From Clostridiales bacterium (GTDB taxonomy: Bacteria > Bacillota > Clostridia > Lachnospirales > Lachnospiraceae), in NCBI GenBank assembly GCA_029267975.1, contig JAJUHH010000021.1:1-15379 (forward strand): a DNA stretch of 15,379 nucleotides, given 5' to 3'. Under the pieces are notes generated by a model. The model was not told the origin of the DNA and did not search any database. It saw nothing but the letters and a program-made list of their open reading frames with translations. The position numbers and the translations under genes are program-made. Each line of letters opens with the position of its first letter. The stretch's first letter is position 1. This document shows positions 1 through 6,162 of this stretch, in pieces.

Positions 1-1
1 A

Positions 2-970
2 ATGCTTATGAGAGGGGATGACATACAGGCAGAGATATTATGCCATAAAGCATTGTATCAGGCTCGTAGTAAACAGGAAATATGCGTTTGTCTCTGTGCT
101 GAGCAGGTTCTTGCTCGGATCGCTATCCTCCGTGGAGATGTGGATGGATATCTTACTGCGATAGAGAATATAAAAACCTATGCTGCAGAAAACTCCAATC
201 TGTACATCCTGCGTATGGTTGATATCTGTTTATCGGTGATCAGTACCGCCCTGGACACAACGGATATGGTTGCACAATGGCTATACGATGCTGGGAGTAT
301 TAGAAAAAAGGTATATGCCCGTGCTGTTCCATATGTTAATATACTATATTCCTATCTGCTGGTGAGAAAAAAGCGCTATGCCGAGTATTTGGGTATGGCG
401 GACAATGCGATCAGCATGGCAAAAGAGATGAATTATGTCTTTCCGCAGGTATATAACTATATCTATAAGGCTGAAATATTTTATAAAAGCGGCCGGGAGC
501 GTGAAGCGGTGGAGAATCTGCTGGAAGCATTTCTCCTGGCCTTTCCGGACAAAATTTATCTGCCATTTGCCCAGTTTAAATTTATTGGCAGCCTCCTTAC
601 GAAAGTACATCTCTGTCCGGTTAGACTCCAATCTCTTCTCTATGAGGCCGAGGAAGAAAATAACCCTGCTCCATCCTTAGAAGTATTAGAGAAGGTTGCA
701 GCATGGAAAGAGGCTATTGATCAAATCATGCTCCTTTCCAATCGATACCACAAAGGACAAGGGATGATTTTAAAGGCTATCAATCCGGTGCCATCAGATC
801 TGACTCCAAGAGAGAGGGAAGTCGCTATTCTTGCCAAGGCGCGCCTGAGTCATAAAGAGATTGCCGAGCGCCTGCACATATCTACGGCAACGGTGAGAAC
901 CATCTTATATAATGCTTACGGTAAGCTGGGCATACATTCAAAAGCTGAATTAAATAATATAGAATTCTAA
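2..970 (+). CDS. LuxR-family transcriptional regulator, MalT-like, C-terminal part (5' truncated by window)
   Basis: The visible 322 residues end in a LuxR-type helix-turn-helix of about 60 residues. It opens with DLTPREREV near residue 266 and continues through HKEIAERLHISTATVR to YGKLGIHSKAEL. The preceding 260 residues are helical and rich in alternating aromatic and small residues, as in the TPR-like region of MalT/LAL-type regulators. Proteins of that family are usually 800-900 residues with an N-terminal ATPase, so the frame most likely continues upstream of the window, and the ATG at base 2 is probably internal. The HTH should bind DNA to switch on a target operon in response to a ligand; neither ligand nor target can be read here. 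In the recognition helix, the common TVKTHL pattern is replaced by TVRTIL. The gene ends 31 bases before a strong terminator and so is not co-transcribed with the chemoreceptor. The HTH call is firm; the MalT-like architecture is inferred from the part seen. Confidence 0.8.
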   Translation: MLMRGDDIQAEILCHKALYQARSKQEICVCLCAEQVLARIAILRGDVDGYLTAIENIKTYAAENSNLYILRMVDICLSVISTALDTTDMVAQWLYDAGSIRKKVYARAVPYVNILYSYLLVRKKRYAEYLGMADNAISMAKEMNYVFPQVYNYIYKAEIFYKSGREREAVENLLEAFLLAFPDKIYLPFAQFKFIGSLLTKVHLCPVRLQSLLYEAEEENNPAPSLEVLEKVAAWKEAIDQIMLLSNRYHKGQGMILKAINPVPSDLTPREREVAILAKARLSHKEIAERLHISTATVRTILYNAYGKLGIHSKAELNNIEF

Positions 971-995
971 GGATAGATACGAACAAAAATCGTAT

Positions 996-1051
996 AAAAA
1001 AAGAACAAGCAGCCTTCCTTTACGAAGAGAGGCAGCTTGTTCTTTTCTTTT
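996..1051. terminator. Bidirectional rho-independent terminator
   Basis: Arms aagaacaagc (1001-1010) and gcttgttctt (1035-1044) pair perfectly over 10 bp. After one A-A mismatch, gcct pairs with aggc for four more. On the + strand the hairpin is followed by ttctttt; on the - strand it is followed by a run of T (the A-run at 996-1002). It closes the LuxR-type regulator gene and could also stop antisense transcription. Confidence 0.85.
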
Positions 1052-1292
1052 GCCGGACAGACAACTAAAAAAACACCTTGCTGGAAGGAATAAACCTGGG
1101 AGAATAGTCCCATGGAGTGAATGCAGGTCACCTGCAGGAGAAAATAAGGAGAGGGCTCTCGCAAGGGAAATAAGGGGTAGAAAAGGAATGAAAAGATACG
1201 AAATTATGTCGTATGAAAATGAATTGCGCTTCCTCTATAATGGGCAATAACATAGCATAGTCAAAAGCACCCAGATTAGGAGGTAATGCATT
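1052..1292. other. Intergenic leader region before the chemoreceptor gene
   Basis: Together with the terminator this makes a gap of about 320 bases between the regulator and the chemoreceptor. It holds small inverted repeats (for example gcaggt-c-acctgc near 1123-1135), a possible -10 TATAAT at 1236-1241 and the ribosome-binding site at 1278-1284. An open frame of 66 codons crosses it (1050-1250), but it starts inside the terminator and has no recognisable domain. I recognise no riboswitch class. Confidence 0.5.
1236..1241 (+). promoter_or_regulatory. Possible -10 element for the chemoreceptor gene
   Basis: A perfect TATAAT lies 52 bases before the start codon. No convincing -35 is found 16-18 bases upstream (tatgaa/atgaaa region), and there is no TG extension. 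No sigma-28-type flagellar promoter (TAAA, then GCCGATAA) was seen. This is a weak call based on the hexamer and its position only. Confidence 0.3.
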
Positions 1293-3080
1293 ATGAAAAA
1301 CCTGTCCATTAGTAAAAAACTTATTTTAGGTTTCGGGAGTGTACTAGTACTAATGATCATCACTGCCATAGTAGCTGTAAACAGCATCAGCCGTATCAGT
1401 GAGCAAACACAATTATACGCGAAGCATACCGTACCTGGCCTGCAGCATATGTTTAAGATGCAAATTGATATGCGGGCTGCAAGTCAGTACATGTTAAGTG
1501 CTATTGTGGAAGATGATAAAGTAACCATAGAGGAATATCTTAATAAAGCCAACGAATGGGGAGCGGATTTTGCTAGCCAGATAGAAGCATTTATCGCAGT
1601 ACAAAGAAATGATTCCCTGAATTCTGAAATAGAGCAAATCAAAACAGTTTCTGCAGGTGCGTCGGCTGCCAGAACACAGATTGTTGATTTGTTGTCACAG
1701 CAGGCCGAAGAAAATGATTCCCAAGCACTGAAACTATTTGTGGAGGAATATAAACCGGCTGTGGATCAGGTGACTGAGATTTTAGAAGGGCTGGAAGAGG
1801 TGGCGAAGGAACGTGCGGATAATCAAAGTGCTACCGTATCGGAGCTAATGACATACTCCTGGATAATACTTCTGACTACGGTGGCCATATCGGTAGTCTT
1901 GGTTATTATCATGACACTGGTGATCAGAAAATCTATCCTCACTCCGGTCAAGGAGATTGTGAGCGTCTATGACCAAATGTCCAGGGGGCATATGAAGAAT
2001 GTGAACATCCGCTATGAAAGTAAGGATGAACTGGGCAAAATGGCTCATAGCATCCGTAAGACCAATGAACTTATTGTTTCCTATCTGCAGGATATCTCGG
2101 ACAAGCTTAAGCTGATAGCCAAGGGGGATATGAGAATTCATATTGATATGGATTATATTGGTGACTTTGCGGTCATCAAGCAATCCCTGCAAGATACGGC
2201 TTCCTCTTTAAATCACACCCTGCAGACGATCAACATAGCAGCAGAGCAGGTCAGCACAGGAGCTTCCCAAGTAGCAAGCGGAGCCCAGGCTCTTGCATCG
2301 GGAGCGACAGAGCAGGCCTCCTCTGTGGAGGAATTAAGTGCTTCCATAACCCTGGTGGCTGAGCAAGCGGAGGCAAATTCGCAAAATGTTAAGGCGGCAA
2401 CACAGTATGTAGAGCAAGCCGGCAGGGGAGTGGAGACCGGAAATGAGCATATGCTTCAGCTTACTCAGGCTATGAAGGAGATCAATACCGCATCCAATCA
2501 GATTGCCAATATAACAAAAATGATTGAAGACATTGCCTTCCAGACCAATATACTCGCTTTGAATGCTGCCATTGAAGCAGCACGTGCGGGAAGTGCCGGC
2601 AAAGGCTTTGCGGTTGTTGCAGACGAAGTGAGAAGTCTTGCTGTTAAATCAGCTGAAGCTGCAATGCAAACCACTGATTTGATCCAAGCCTCGGTCGCTA
2701 CTGCGTCTAAGGGAACGCAAATAACCACTGAAACAGCGCAGATCCTGTCGGATGTTCGGGAAAAGACAAAACTGGTAGTTGATAGTATAATGAAGATCGA
2801 TGATGCATCTTCAGAACAGGCAGCAGCCATAGAGCAAATCAAAGAGGGACTTCATCAGGTATCCTCTGTTGTACAAACAAACGCTGCTACTGCGGAGGAA
2901 AATTCGGCAACCAGTGAAGAGATGTCTGCTCAGGCTACCACACTTCATGAGGAAGTCAGCAAGTTTAAGCTGCAGCATAGTTATGAAAAAAAGTCTAATG
3001 CGGCCAGCGCTCCCTACCTGGAACCTATGAAAGAGACTCCGGCCATGGTAGAGAAGGCAGCAGCCTTTGGAAAATACTAA
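1293..3080 (+). CDS. Methyl-accepting chemotaxis protein with 4-helix-bundle sensor and tandem HAMP-like region
   Basis: This 595-residue transmembrane receptor senses a stimulus outside the cell and controls CheA through CheW. Residues 10-30 form TM1. Residues 31-188 are an extracytoplasmic all-helical region like the 4HB_MCP sensor. Residues 189-212 form TM2. A HAMP domain follows (about 213-265, with the DELGKM motif at 245-250), then a second HAMP-like unit (about 266-318, KLKLIAKGDM to DFAVIKQSL). The signalling domain runs to about 560. Its conserved hairpin tip at 412-447 includes FQTNILALNAAIEAARAG and KGFAVVADEVRSLA. Likely methylation helices carry EQASSVEEL (340-348) and AEENSATSEEM (534-544). 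No C-terminal CheR-tethering pentapeptide is visible. The start is fixed by taggaggt at 1277-1284, 8 bases before the ATG. The cheW gene follows 113 bases downstream. The ligand is unknown. Confidence 0.96.
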   Translation: MKNLSISKKLILGFGSVLVLMIITAIVAVNSISRISEQTQLYAKHTVPGLQHMFKMQIDMRAASQYMLSAIVEDDKVTIEEYLNKANEWGADFASQIEAFIAVQRNDSLNSEIEQIKTVSAGASAARTQIVDLLSQQAEENDSQALKLFVEEYKPAVDQVTEILEGLEEVAKERADNQSATVSELMTYSWIILLTTVAISVVLVIIMTLVIRKSILTPVKEIVSVYDQMSRGHMKNVNIRYESKDELGKMAHSIRKTNELIVSYLQDISDKLKLIAKGDMRIHIDMDYIGDFAVIKQSLQDTASSLNHTLQTINIAAEQVSTGASQVASGAQALASGATEQASSVEELSASITLVAEQAEANSQNVKAATQYVEQAGRGVETGNEHMLQLTQAMKEINTASNQIANITKMIEDIAFQTNILALNAAIEAARAGSAGKGFAVVADEVRSLAVKSAEAAMQTTDLIQASVATASKGTQITTETAQILSDVREKTKLVVDSIMKIDDASSEQAAAIEQIKEGLHQVSSVVQTNAATAEENSATSEEMSAQATTLHEEVSKFKLQHSYEKKSNAASAPYLEPMKETPAMVEKAAAFGKY

Positions 3081-3193
3081 GAAAATCTGTGTTTTTGCTG
3101 ACGAGCTTTTAGGCAGGCAACAGGTAGTCAATATTGTCAGATTGATCAGCATGGAAGCTTAATCGTTTTTAAAATGCAAAGGAGGTTTCAACT

Positions 3194-3688
3194 ATGGCAC
3201 AGATTGTCTCTTTGGATTATACGGAACAAGAGGAAGATACAATGAAAGGAAAGTATCTTACCTTCTCCATGGGGGAGGAACTATATGGAATTGAGATCCG
3301 TTACATTACTGAGATTATTGTTCATCAGCCTATTACGGTAGTTCCCGGAATGCCGCAGTATGTCAAAGGGATCACTAATCTCCGGGGTAAGATCATTCCA
3401 GTTATGGATGCCCGACTTCGTTTCAAGCAAGCTATCAGAGAATATGACGACAGAAGCTGCATTATCGTCCTGGATAGGAAGGATATTACAAGCGGGCTGA
3501 TTGTTGACGGCGTTTCAGAAGTGATTACTATTGCCGATGAGGAAGTGGCAGCCCCTCCGGATATCAATAAGGGAGGTCTCAAATACATAAAAGGCATTGG
3601 CAAAGCAGATAAAAAGGTCATACTGCTTTTGGATTGTGAAAGATTACTGACGGTGGATGAGGCAGAGTTACCCGGCTCCGCGACTTGA
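3194..3688 (+). CDS. cheW: Chemotaxis coupling protein CheW
   Basis: CheW is the small cytoplasmic adaptor linking chemoreceptor tips to the CheA kinase in the receptor array. The 164-residue product shows the family pattern: YLTFSMGEELYGIEI at the start of the domain, a central block around MPQYVKGITNLRGKIIPVMD, and SGLIVDGVSEV with a C-terminal KKVILLLDCERLL strand. Length fits a single-domain CheW; no receiver domain follows, so it is not CheV. The ATG at 3194 has an excellent ribosome-binding site (aaaggaggt, 3178-3186). A second in-frame ATG at 3242, preceded by agagga, would start exactly at the conserved domain and drop a 16-residue acidic extension. The gene follows the chemoreceptor and probably serves it. 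No cheA, cheR, cheB or cheY is in the window. Confidence 0.95.
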   Translation: MAQIVSLDYTEQEEDTMKGKYLTFSMGEELYGIEIRYITEIIVHQPITVVPGMPQYVKGITNLRGKIIPVMDARLRFKQAIREYDDRSCIIVLDRKDITSGLIVDGVSEVITIADEEVAAPPDINKGGLKYIKGIGKADKKVILLLDCERLLTVDEAELPGSAT

Positions 3689-3750
3689 TAAAAGCGACCG
3701 GGGTTACATAATAACACCATAACATATCCTTGGAAAATCCATATTTATTC

Positions 3751-3785
3751 ACCGCCGGATAGGTAATATTGCCGGCGGTTTTTTG
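3751..3785 (+). terminator. Rho-independent terminator after cheW
   Basis: Arms accgccgg (3751-3758) and ccggcggt (3772-3779) pair perfectly over 8 GC-rich base pairs around a 13-base loop and are followed directly by a T run (3779-3784). It ends the chemoreceptor-cheW unit and separates it from the deacetylase promoter just downstream. Confidence 0.9.
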
Positions 3786-3797
3786 CTTTACAAGCCC

Positions 3798-3826
3798 TTT
3801 TCATTCCATGGAAAATGTGGTAAAAT
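3798..3826 (+). promoter_or_regulatory. Promoter of the deacetylase-bactofilin pair (sigma-A type, extended -10)
   Basis: The -35 is TTTTCA (3798-3803), then 17 bases, then TAAAAT (3821-3826). TGTGG directly precedes the -10 (3816-3820), matching the TRTGn extension common in Gram-positive promoters. Transcription would begin near 3833, about 25 bases before the TTG start at 3858. Confidence 0.65.
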
Positions 3827-3845
3827 TACAAGCATAGATAAAACC

Positions 3846-3855
3846 AGGGGTGAGG
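3846..3855 (+). promoter_or_regulatory. Ribosome-binding site deciding a TTG start
   Basis: The purine-rich aggggtgagg sits just before the in-frame TTG at 3858. The upstream limit of the open frame (TTG at 3783) lies inside the terminator and upstream of the promoter, so it cannot be the translation start of this transcript. Confidence 0.65.
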
Positions 3856-3857
3856 AC

Positions 3858-5075
3858 TTGCAACAAGAGGATAAGACAAATACTGCCGATGGTGATCAGG
3901 GTACAAAGGTAGAGGAAGAAAGAAGAAAACGAATTAATCGTATTAAGATAGAGCTTATGATACTGCTTATTATTTTATTGCTGCTTCCGACCATATTATG
4001 TATCATACTGGGATTTCGGGTAGGCAAGCTGCAGAAGCAGGTGGATGCCCTGCTAAGTATGCAAGAGATTGGAGCCAATCCGATTGATGAGCTTGAGTAT
4101 AGCAATGAAGATAAGCATTATGCCTATGCAGCGGTACAAGAGAAGGCCTTAACGGAAGAAATAGATGAGCAAGTTTCAAATGAGAATATAAGTGGGGGTA
4201 CAGGACAGGAGGAGAGCGTTAACCTGGACCAGCCGGATGAAGCTGTCGCAGCAAGGAAAGAGGCAGAGACCACAGCTTCTAAGAAAGAGGCAGAGACTTC
4301 AGCACCTAAGAAAGAGGCAGCGAACACAGCTTCGAAGAAAGAGGCAGAGACTTCAGCACCTAAGAAAGAGGCAGCGACTTCAGTTCCGAAGAAAGCGACA
4401 GCCACACCTACTGCAGTTCCGATACAGAAAGGACGTTATAGCGGGAAAAAGGTATATCTTACCTTTGACGACGGTCCCAGTATCTATACAGATGATATTC
4501 TTGATATTCTGGAGGAATATGAGGTAAAAGCCACATTTTTCGTGATTGGACAAACAGATGACTTCTCCAAGAAGATGTACCAGAGGATCGTGGAGGAAGG
4601 ACATACTCTGGGGATGCATTCTTATTCCCATAAATATTCTGAAATTTACAATTCCCTAGAAGATTTTGAGAAGGACTTTACAAAACTATGGAAATTGTTA
4701 TATGATACTACTGGATACGAACCGTCGATTTTTCGTTTTCCAGGCGGCAGTGACAACCTGGTCAATAAGTATGGAATGGGGGATTTCATTCGTTATCTGA
4801 ATGATGCCGGTTTCGTCTATTTTGACTGGAACGTAGAGAATGGAGATGCGAAACGCATTACATATACAAAGGAGCAGTTAATCGACAATGTGCTGAGTGG
4901 TGTGGAGATTAAGACAAATGCGATTGTTTTAATGCATGATGCCAGAGATAAAAAGACCACTGTCGACTCATTGCCTGCTTTACTTGACATACTAATTTCA
5001 GAGGGCGCGCAGATCTTACCTTTGGATAATGAGGTTACTCCGATACAAATGATAAAAGCTGAATCAATCAAATAA
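3858..5075 (+). CDS. Membrane-anchored polysaccharide (peptidoglycan) deacetylase, NodB/CE4 family
   Basis: From the TTG start the product is 405 residues. A short basic cytoplasmic segment is followed by one transmembrane helix (about 31-53), a coiled-coil-like stretch, and an acidic/KEA-rich linker with five 9-residue repeats (133-177). A NodB homology domain starts near 197. All catalytic motifs are visible: TFDDGPS (202-208, metal-binding Asp and base), HSYSH (254-258, metal-binding His pair), RFPGG (293-297), DWN (323-325) and LMHD (358-361, catalytic His). CE4 enzymes remove acetyl groups from N-acetylated sugars. A surface-anchored enzyme with this layout most likely acts on peptidoglycan, conferring lysozyme resistance or tuning hydrolases. 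The substrate is inferred; chitin or another polymer cannot be excluded. The frame stays open upstream to 3783, but the promoter and ribosome-binding site favour 3858. The bactofilin gene follows after 24 bases, so the two are probably co-transcribed. Confidence 0.9.
   Translation: MQQEDKTNTADGDQGTKVEEERRKRINRIKIELMILLIILLLLPTILCIILGFRVGKLQKQVDALLSMQEIGANPIDELEYSNEDKHYAYAAVQEKALTEEIDEQVSNENISGGTGQEESVNLDQPDEAVAARKEAETTASKKEAETSAPKKEAANTASKKEAETSAPKKEAATSVPKKATATPTAVPIQKGRYSGKKVYLTFDDGPSIYTDDILDILEEYEVKATFFVIGQTDDFSKKMYQRIVEEGHTLGMHSYSHKYSEIYNSLEDFEKDFTKLWKLLYDTTGYEPSIFRFPGGSDNLVNKYGMGDFIRYLNDAGFVYFDWNVENGDAKRITYTKEQLIDNVLSGVEIKTNAIVLMHDARDKKTTVDSLPALLDILISEGAQILPLDNEVTPIQMIKAESIK
4254..4388 (+). 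repeat. Five tandem 27-bp units encoding KKEAETSAP-type repeats
   Basis: In-frame units occupy 4254-4280, 4281-4307, 4308-4334, 4335-4361 and 4362-4388, encoding RKEAETTAS, KKEAETSAP, KKEAANTAS, KKEAETSAP and KKEAATSVP. Units 2 and 4 are identical at all 27 bases. Units 1 and 3 share the other variant (ending in TAS), so a 54-bp doublet appears to have been duplicated. The tract forms the flexible linker between the membrane helix and the deacetylase domain. Confidence 0.95.
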
Positions 5076-5099
5076 TACCAATTAGGAGGTAGTAAGCGA

Positions 5100-6002
5100 A
5101 TGGGTTTTTTTAAGGATTTCAAGGAAGACTTATCACAGGCAGTGAACGAGTTGTTGCCCGAAGATGTAAAGCAGGAAGAAAGCGGGGAGCAGATTGTCAA
5201 TACACTGGATCCTGAGGATACCACTCCGGAAGATGTATCGGATAGTGAAAAAATGAAAGAATGGCTTGAGGGATTTGTGGGATACGAGAGTGCAGTACAG
5301 GAAGCAGCCTCCGAAGGAGAACTCACAGGAGAAGCTAGTTTAGAAGCAGATAGTAAGACCGTGACTCAGGAGGAGACTGAGGCAAAAGAGATGGATGAAA
5401 ATACTAGCGAATTAAAGGAAGATGAGGGCGAAGACATGGAAGATAATGTAGATCTTGAGTTATTGGAAGCATTAAATGCAGACGGGGAAACTGAAACAGA
5501 GAAGGAAGAAGAGCTTATCGCAAATGAGCCGAAGCTGCGTGCAGCGTCTGTAGCCAATGATGAAGAGGTTACAGTGATCACCAAGGGCACCACCATCAAC
5601 GGAAGTATTTCCTCCGATGGATCCTTGGAAGTAAACGGTGTGATCAACGGTGATATTGAGTGCCTTGGCAAGTTAACCATAACCGGTAAGGTGAAGGGCA
5701 ATACCTCCGCAGCCGAGGTTTATGTGAATACCGACCGTCTGGAAGGCAGCATCACCAGCGAAGGCAGCGTAAAGATCGGCCTTGGTACCGTAGTGATTGG
5801 TGATATCGTAGCAACCAGTGGTGTGATCGCAGGTGCGGTTAAGGGTGAAATCGATATTAACGGACCCATTGTAATTGATTCTACAGCAATCATCAAAGGA
5901 AATATTAAAGCAAAATCTGTTCAGATCAATAACGGTGCTGTTATTGAAGGCTTCTGTTCCTTAAGCTACTCCTCAGTAGATGTGGATACGATTTTTGAAT
6001 AA
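5100..6002 (+). CDS. Bactofilin-family cytoskeletal protein with long acidic N-terminal tail
   Basis: Bactofilins polymerise without nucleotide into filaments that scaffold envelope enzymes and shape the cell. In this 300-residue protein the C-terminal part (about 157-290) is the bactofilin (DUF583) domain. It is a right-handed beta-helix seen as recurring short strands with glycine turns: TTINGSISSDGSLEVNG, GDIECLGKLTITGKVKG, VIAGAVKGEIDING, AIIKGNIKAKSVQINNG. The N-terminal MGFFKDFKEDLSQ could be the amphipathic membrane-targeting peptide reported for many bactofilins. Residues 20-145 are very rich in Glu and Asp and probably disordered. Start: attaggaggt (5081-5090) precedes the ATG by 9 bases. 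It lies 24 bases after the deacetylase stop, which suggests one operon and a job in localising or organising that wall enzyme. The partnership is inference; the fold assignment is strong. Confidence 0.93.
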   Translation: MGFFKDFKEDLSQAVNELLPEDVKQEESGEQIVNTLDPEDTTPEDVSDSEKMKEWLEGFVGYESAVQEAASEGELTGEASLEADSKTVTQEETEAKEMDENTSELKEDEGEDMEDNVDLELLEALNADGETETEKEEELIANEPKLRAASVANDEEVTVITKGTTINGSISSDGSLEVNGVINGDIECLGKLTITGKVKGNTSAAEVYVNTDRLEGSITSEGSVKIGLGTVVIGDIVATSGVIAGAVKGEIDINGPIVIDSTAIIKGNIKAKSVQINNGAVIEGFCSLSYSSVDVDTIFE

Positions 6003-6162
6003 GCAACAAATTACACGCTATACATAGCAGCCTCACTGGGTAATCGGATGAAAAAAATTTGATTGGGTATGGTAATACAATTTGTTTTGTGGTAAATTAT
6101 TAGAGAATGTTTGAACAGGGTATATTGTTCAATCAAAGATTTACTCATGGAGGCAAATAAGT
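6003..6162. other. Intergenic region before pyrH with an inverted repeat
   Basis: No classical terminator follows the bactofilin gene; a short gctat-ac-atagc palindrome (6017-6028) has no T tract. An inverted repeat ttgaaca/tgttcaa (6111-6117 and 6126-6132, 8-base loop) lies between the likely -10 and the pyrH ribosome-binding site (ggagg, 6149-6153). It is not a terminator and could be an operator or a leader stem. Confidence 0.5.
6088..6098 (+). promoter_or_regulatory. Candidate extended -10 promoter of the pyrH operon
   Basis: TGTGG followed by TAAATT (6093-6098) matches the TRTGn extended -10 and shares nine bases (TGTGGTAAA) with the deacetylase promoter. The -35 region (tggtaa, 6070-6075) is poor, so the call rests on the extended -10 and on its position 65 bases before pyrH. 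Confidence 0.45.

Noticed and set aside
1050..1250. 66-codon open frame between the regulator and the chemoreceptor
   Set aside because: Starts inside the terminator T tract with no ribosome-binding site, no recognisable domain and an arginine/lysine-rich composition like untranslated purine-rich DNA. Only its last 20 codons are kept as a weak candidate.
1052..1292. Cyclic-di-GMP or other riboswitch before the chemoreceptor
   Set aside because: I looked for the conserved GEMM-type core, because such riboswitches often precede chemotaxis genes, and did not find it.
1845..3152. Several antisense frames of 113-115 codons across the chemoreceptor
   Set aside because: All are shadows of a strongly conserved methyl-accepting domain and receptor body on the + strand.
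3134..3163. Possible cheW promoter TTGTCA - 18 bases - CTTAAT
   Set aside because: The -35 is good, but the -10 matches only four of six positions and spacing is long. There is no terminator after the chemoreceptor, so co-transcription explains cheW equally well.
4124..4405. Antisense frame with repeated AEVSASFL segments
   Set aside because: It is the reverse reading of the same repeats, with no start signals; the deacetylase frame explains the region.
4192..4527. 111-codon + strand frame with repeated RKRQR-like segments
   Set aside because: It is the +1 reading of the 27-bp repeat tract in the deacetylase gene; the periodicity comes from the real frame.
6017..6028. Short palindrome gctat-ac-atagc after the bactofilin gene as a terminator
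   Set aside because: Five base pairs, a two-base loop and no T tract; too weak to be a terminator.
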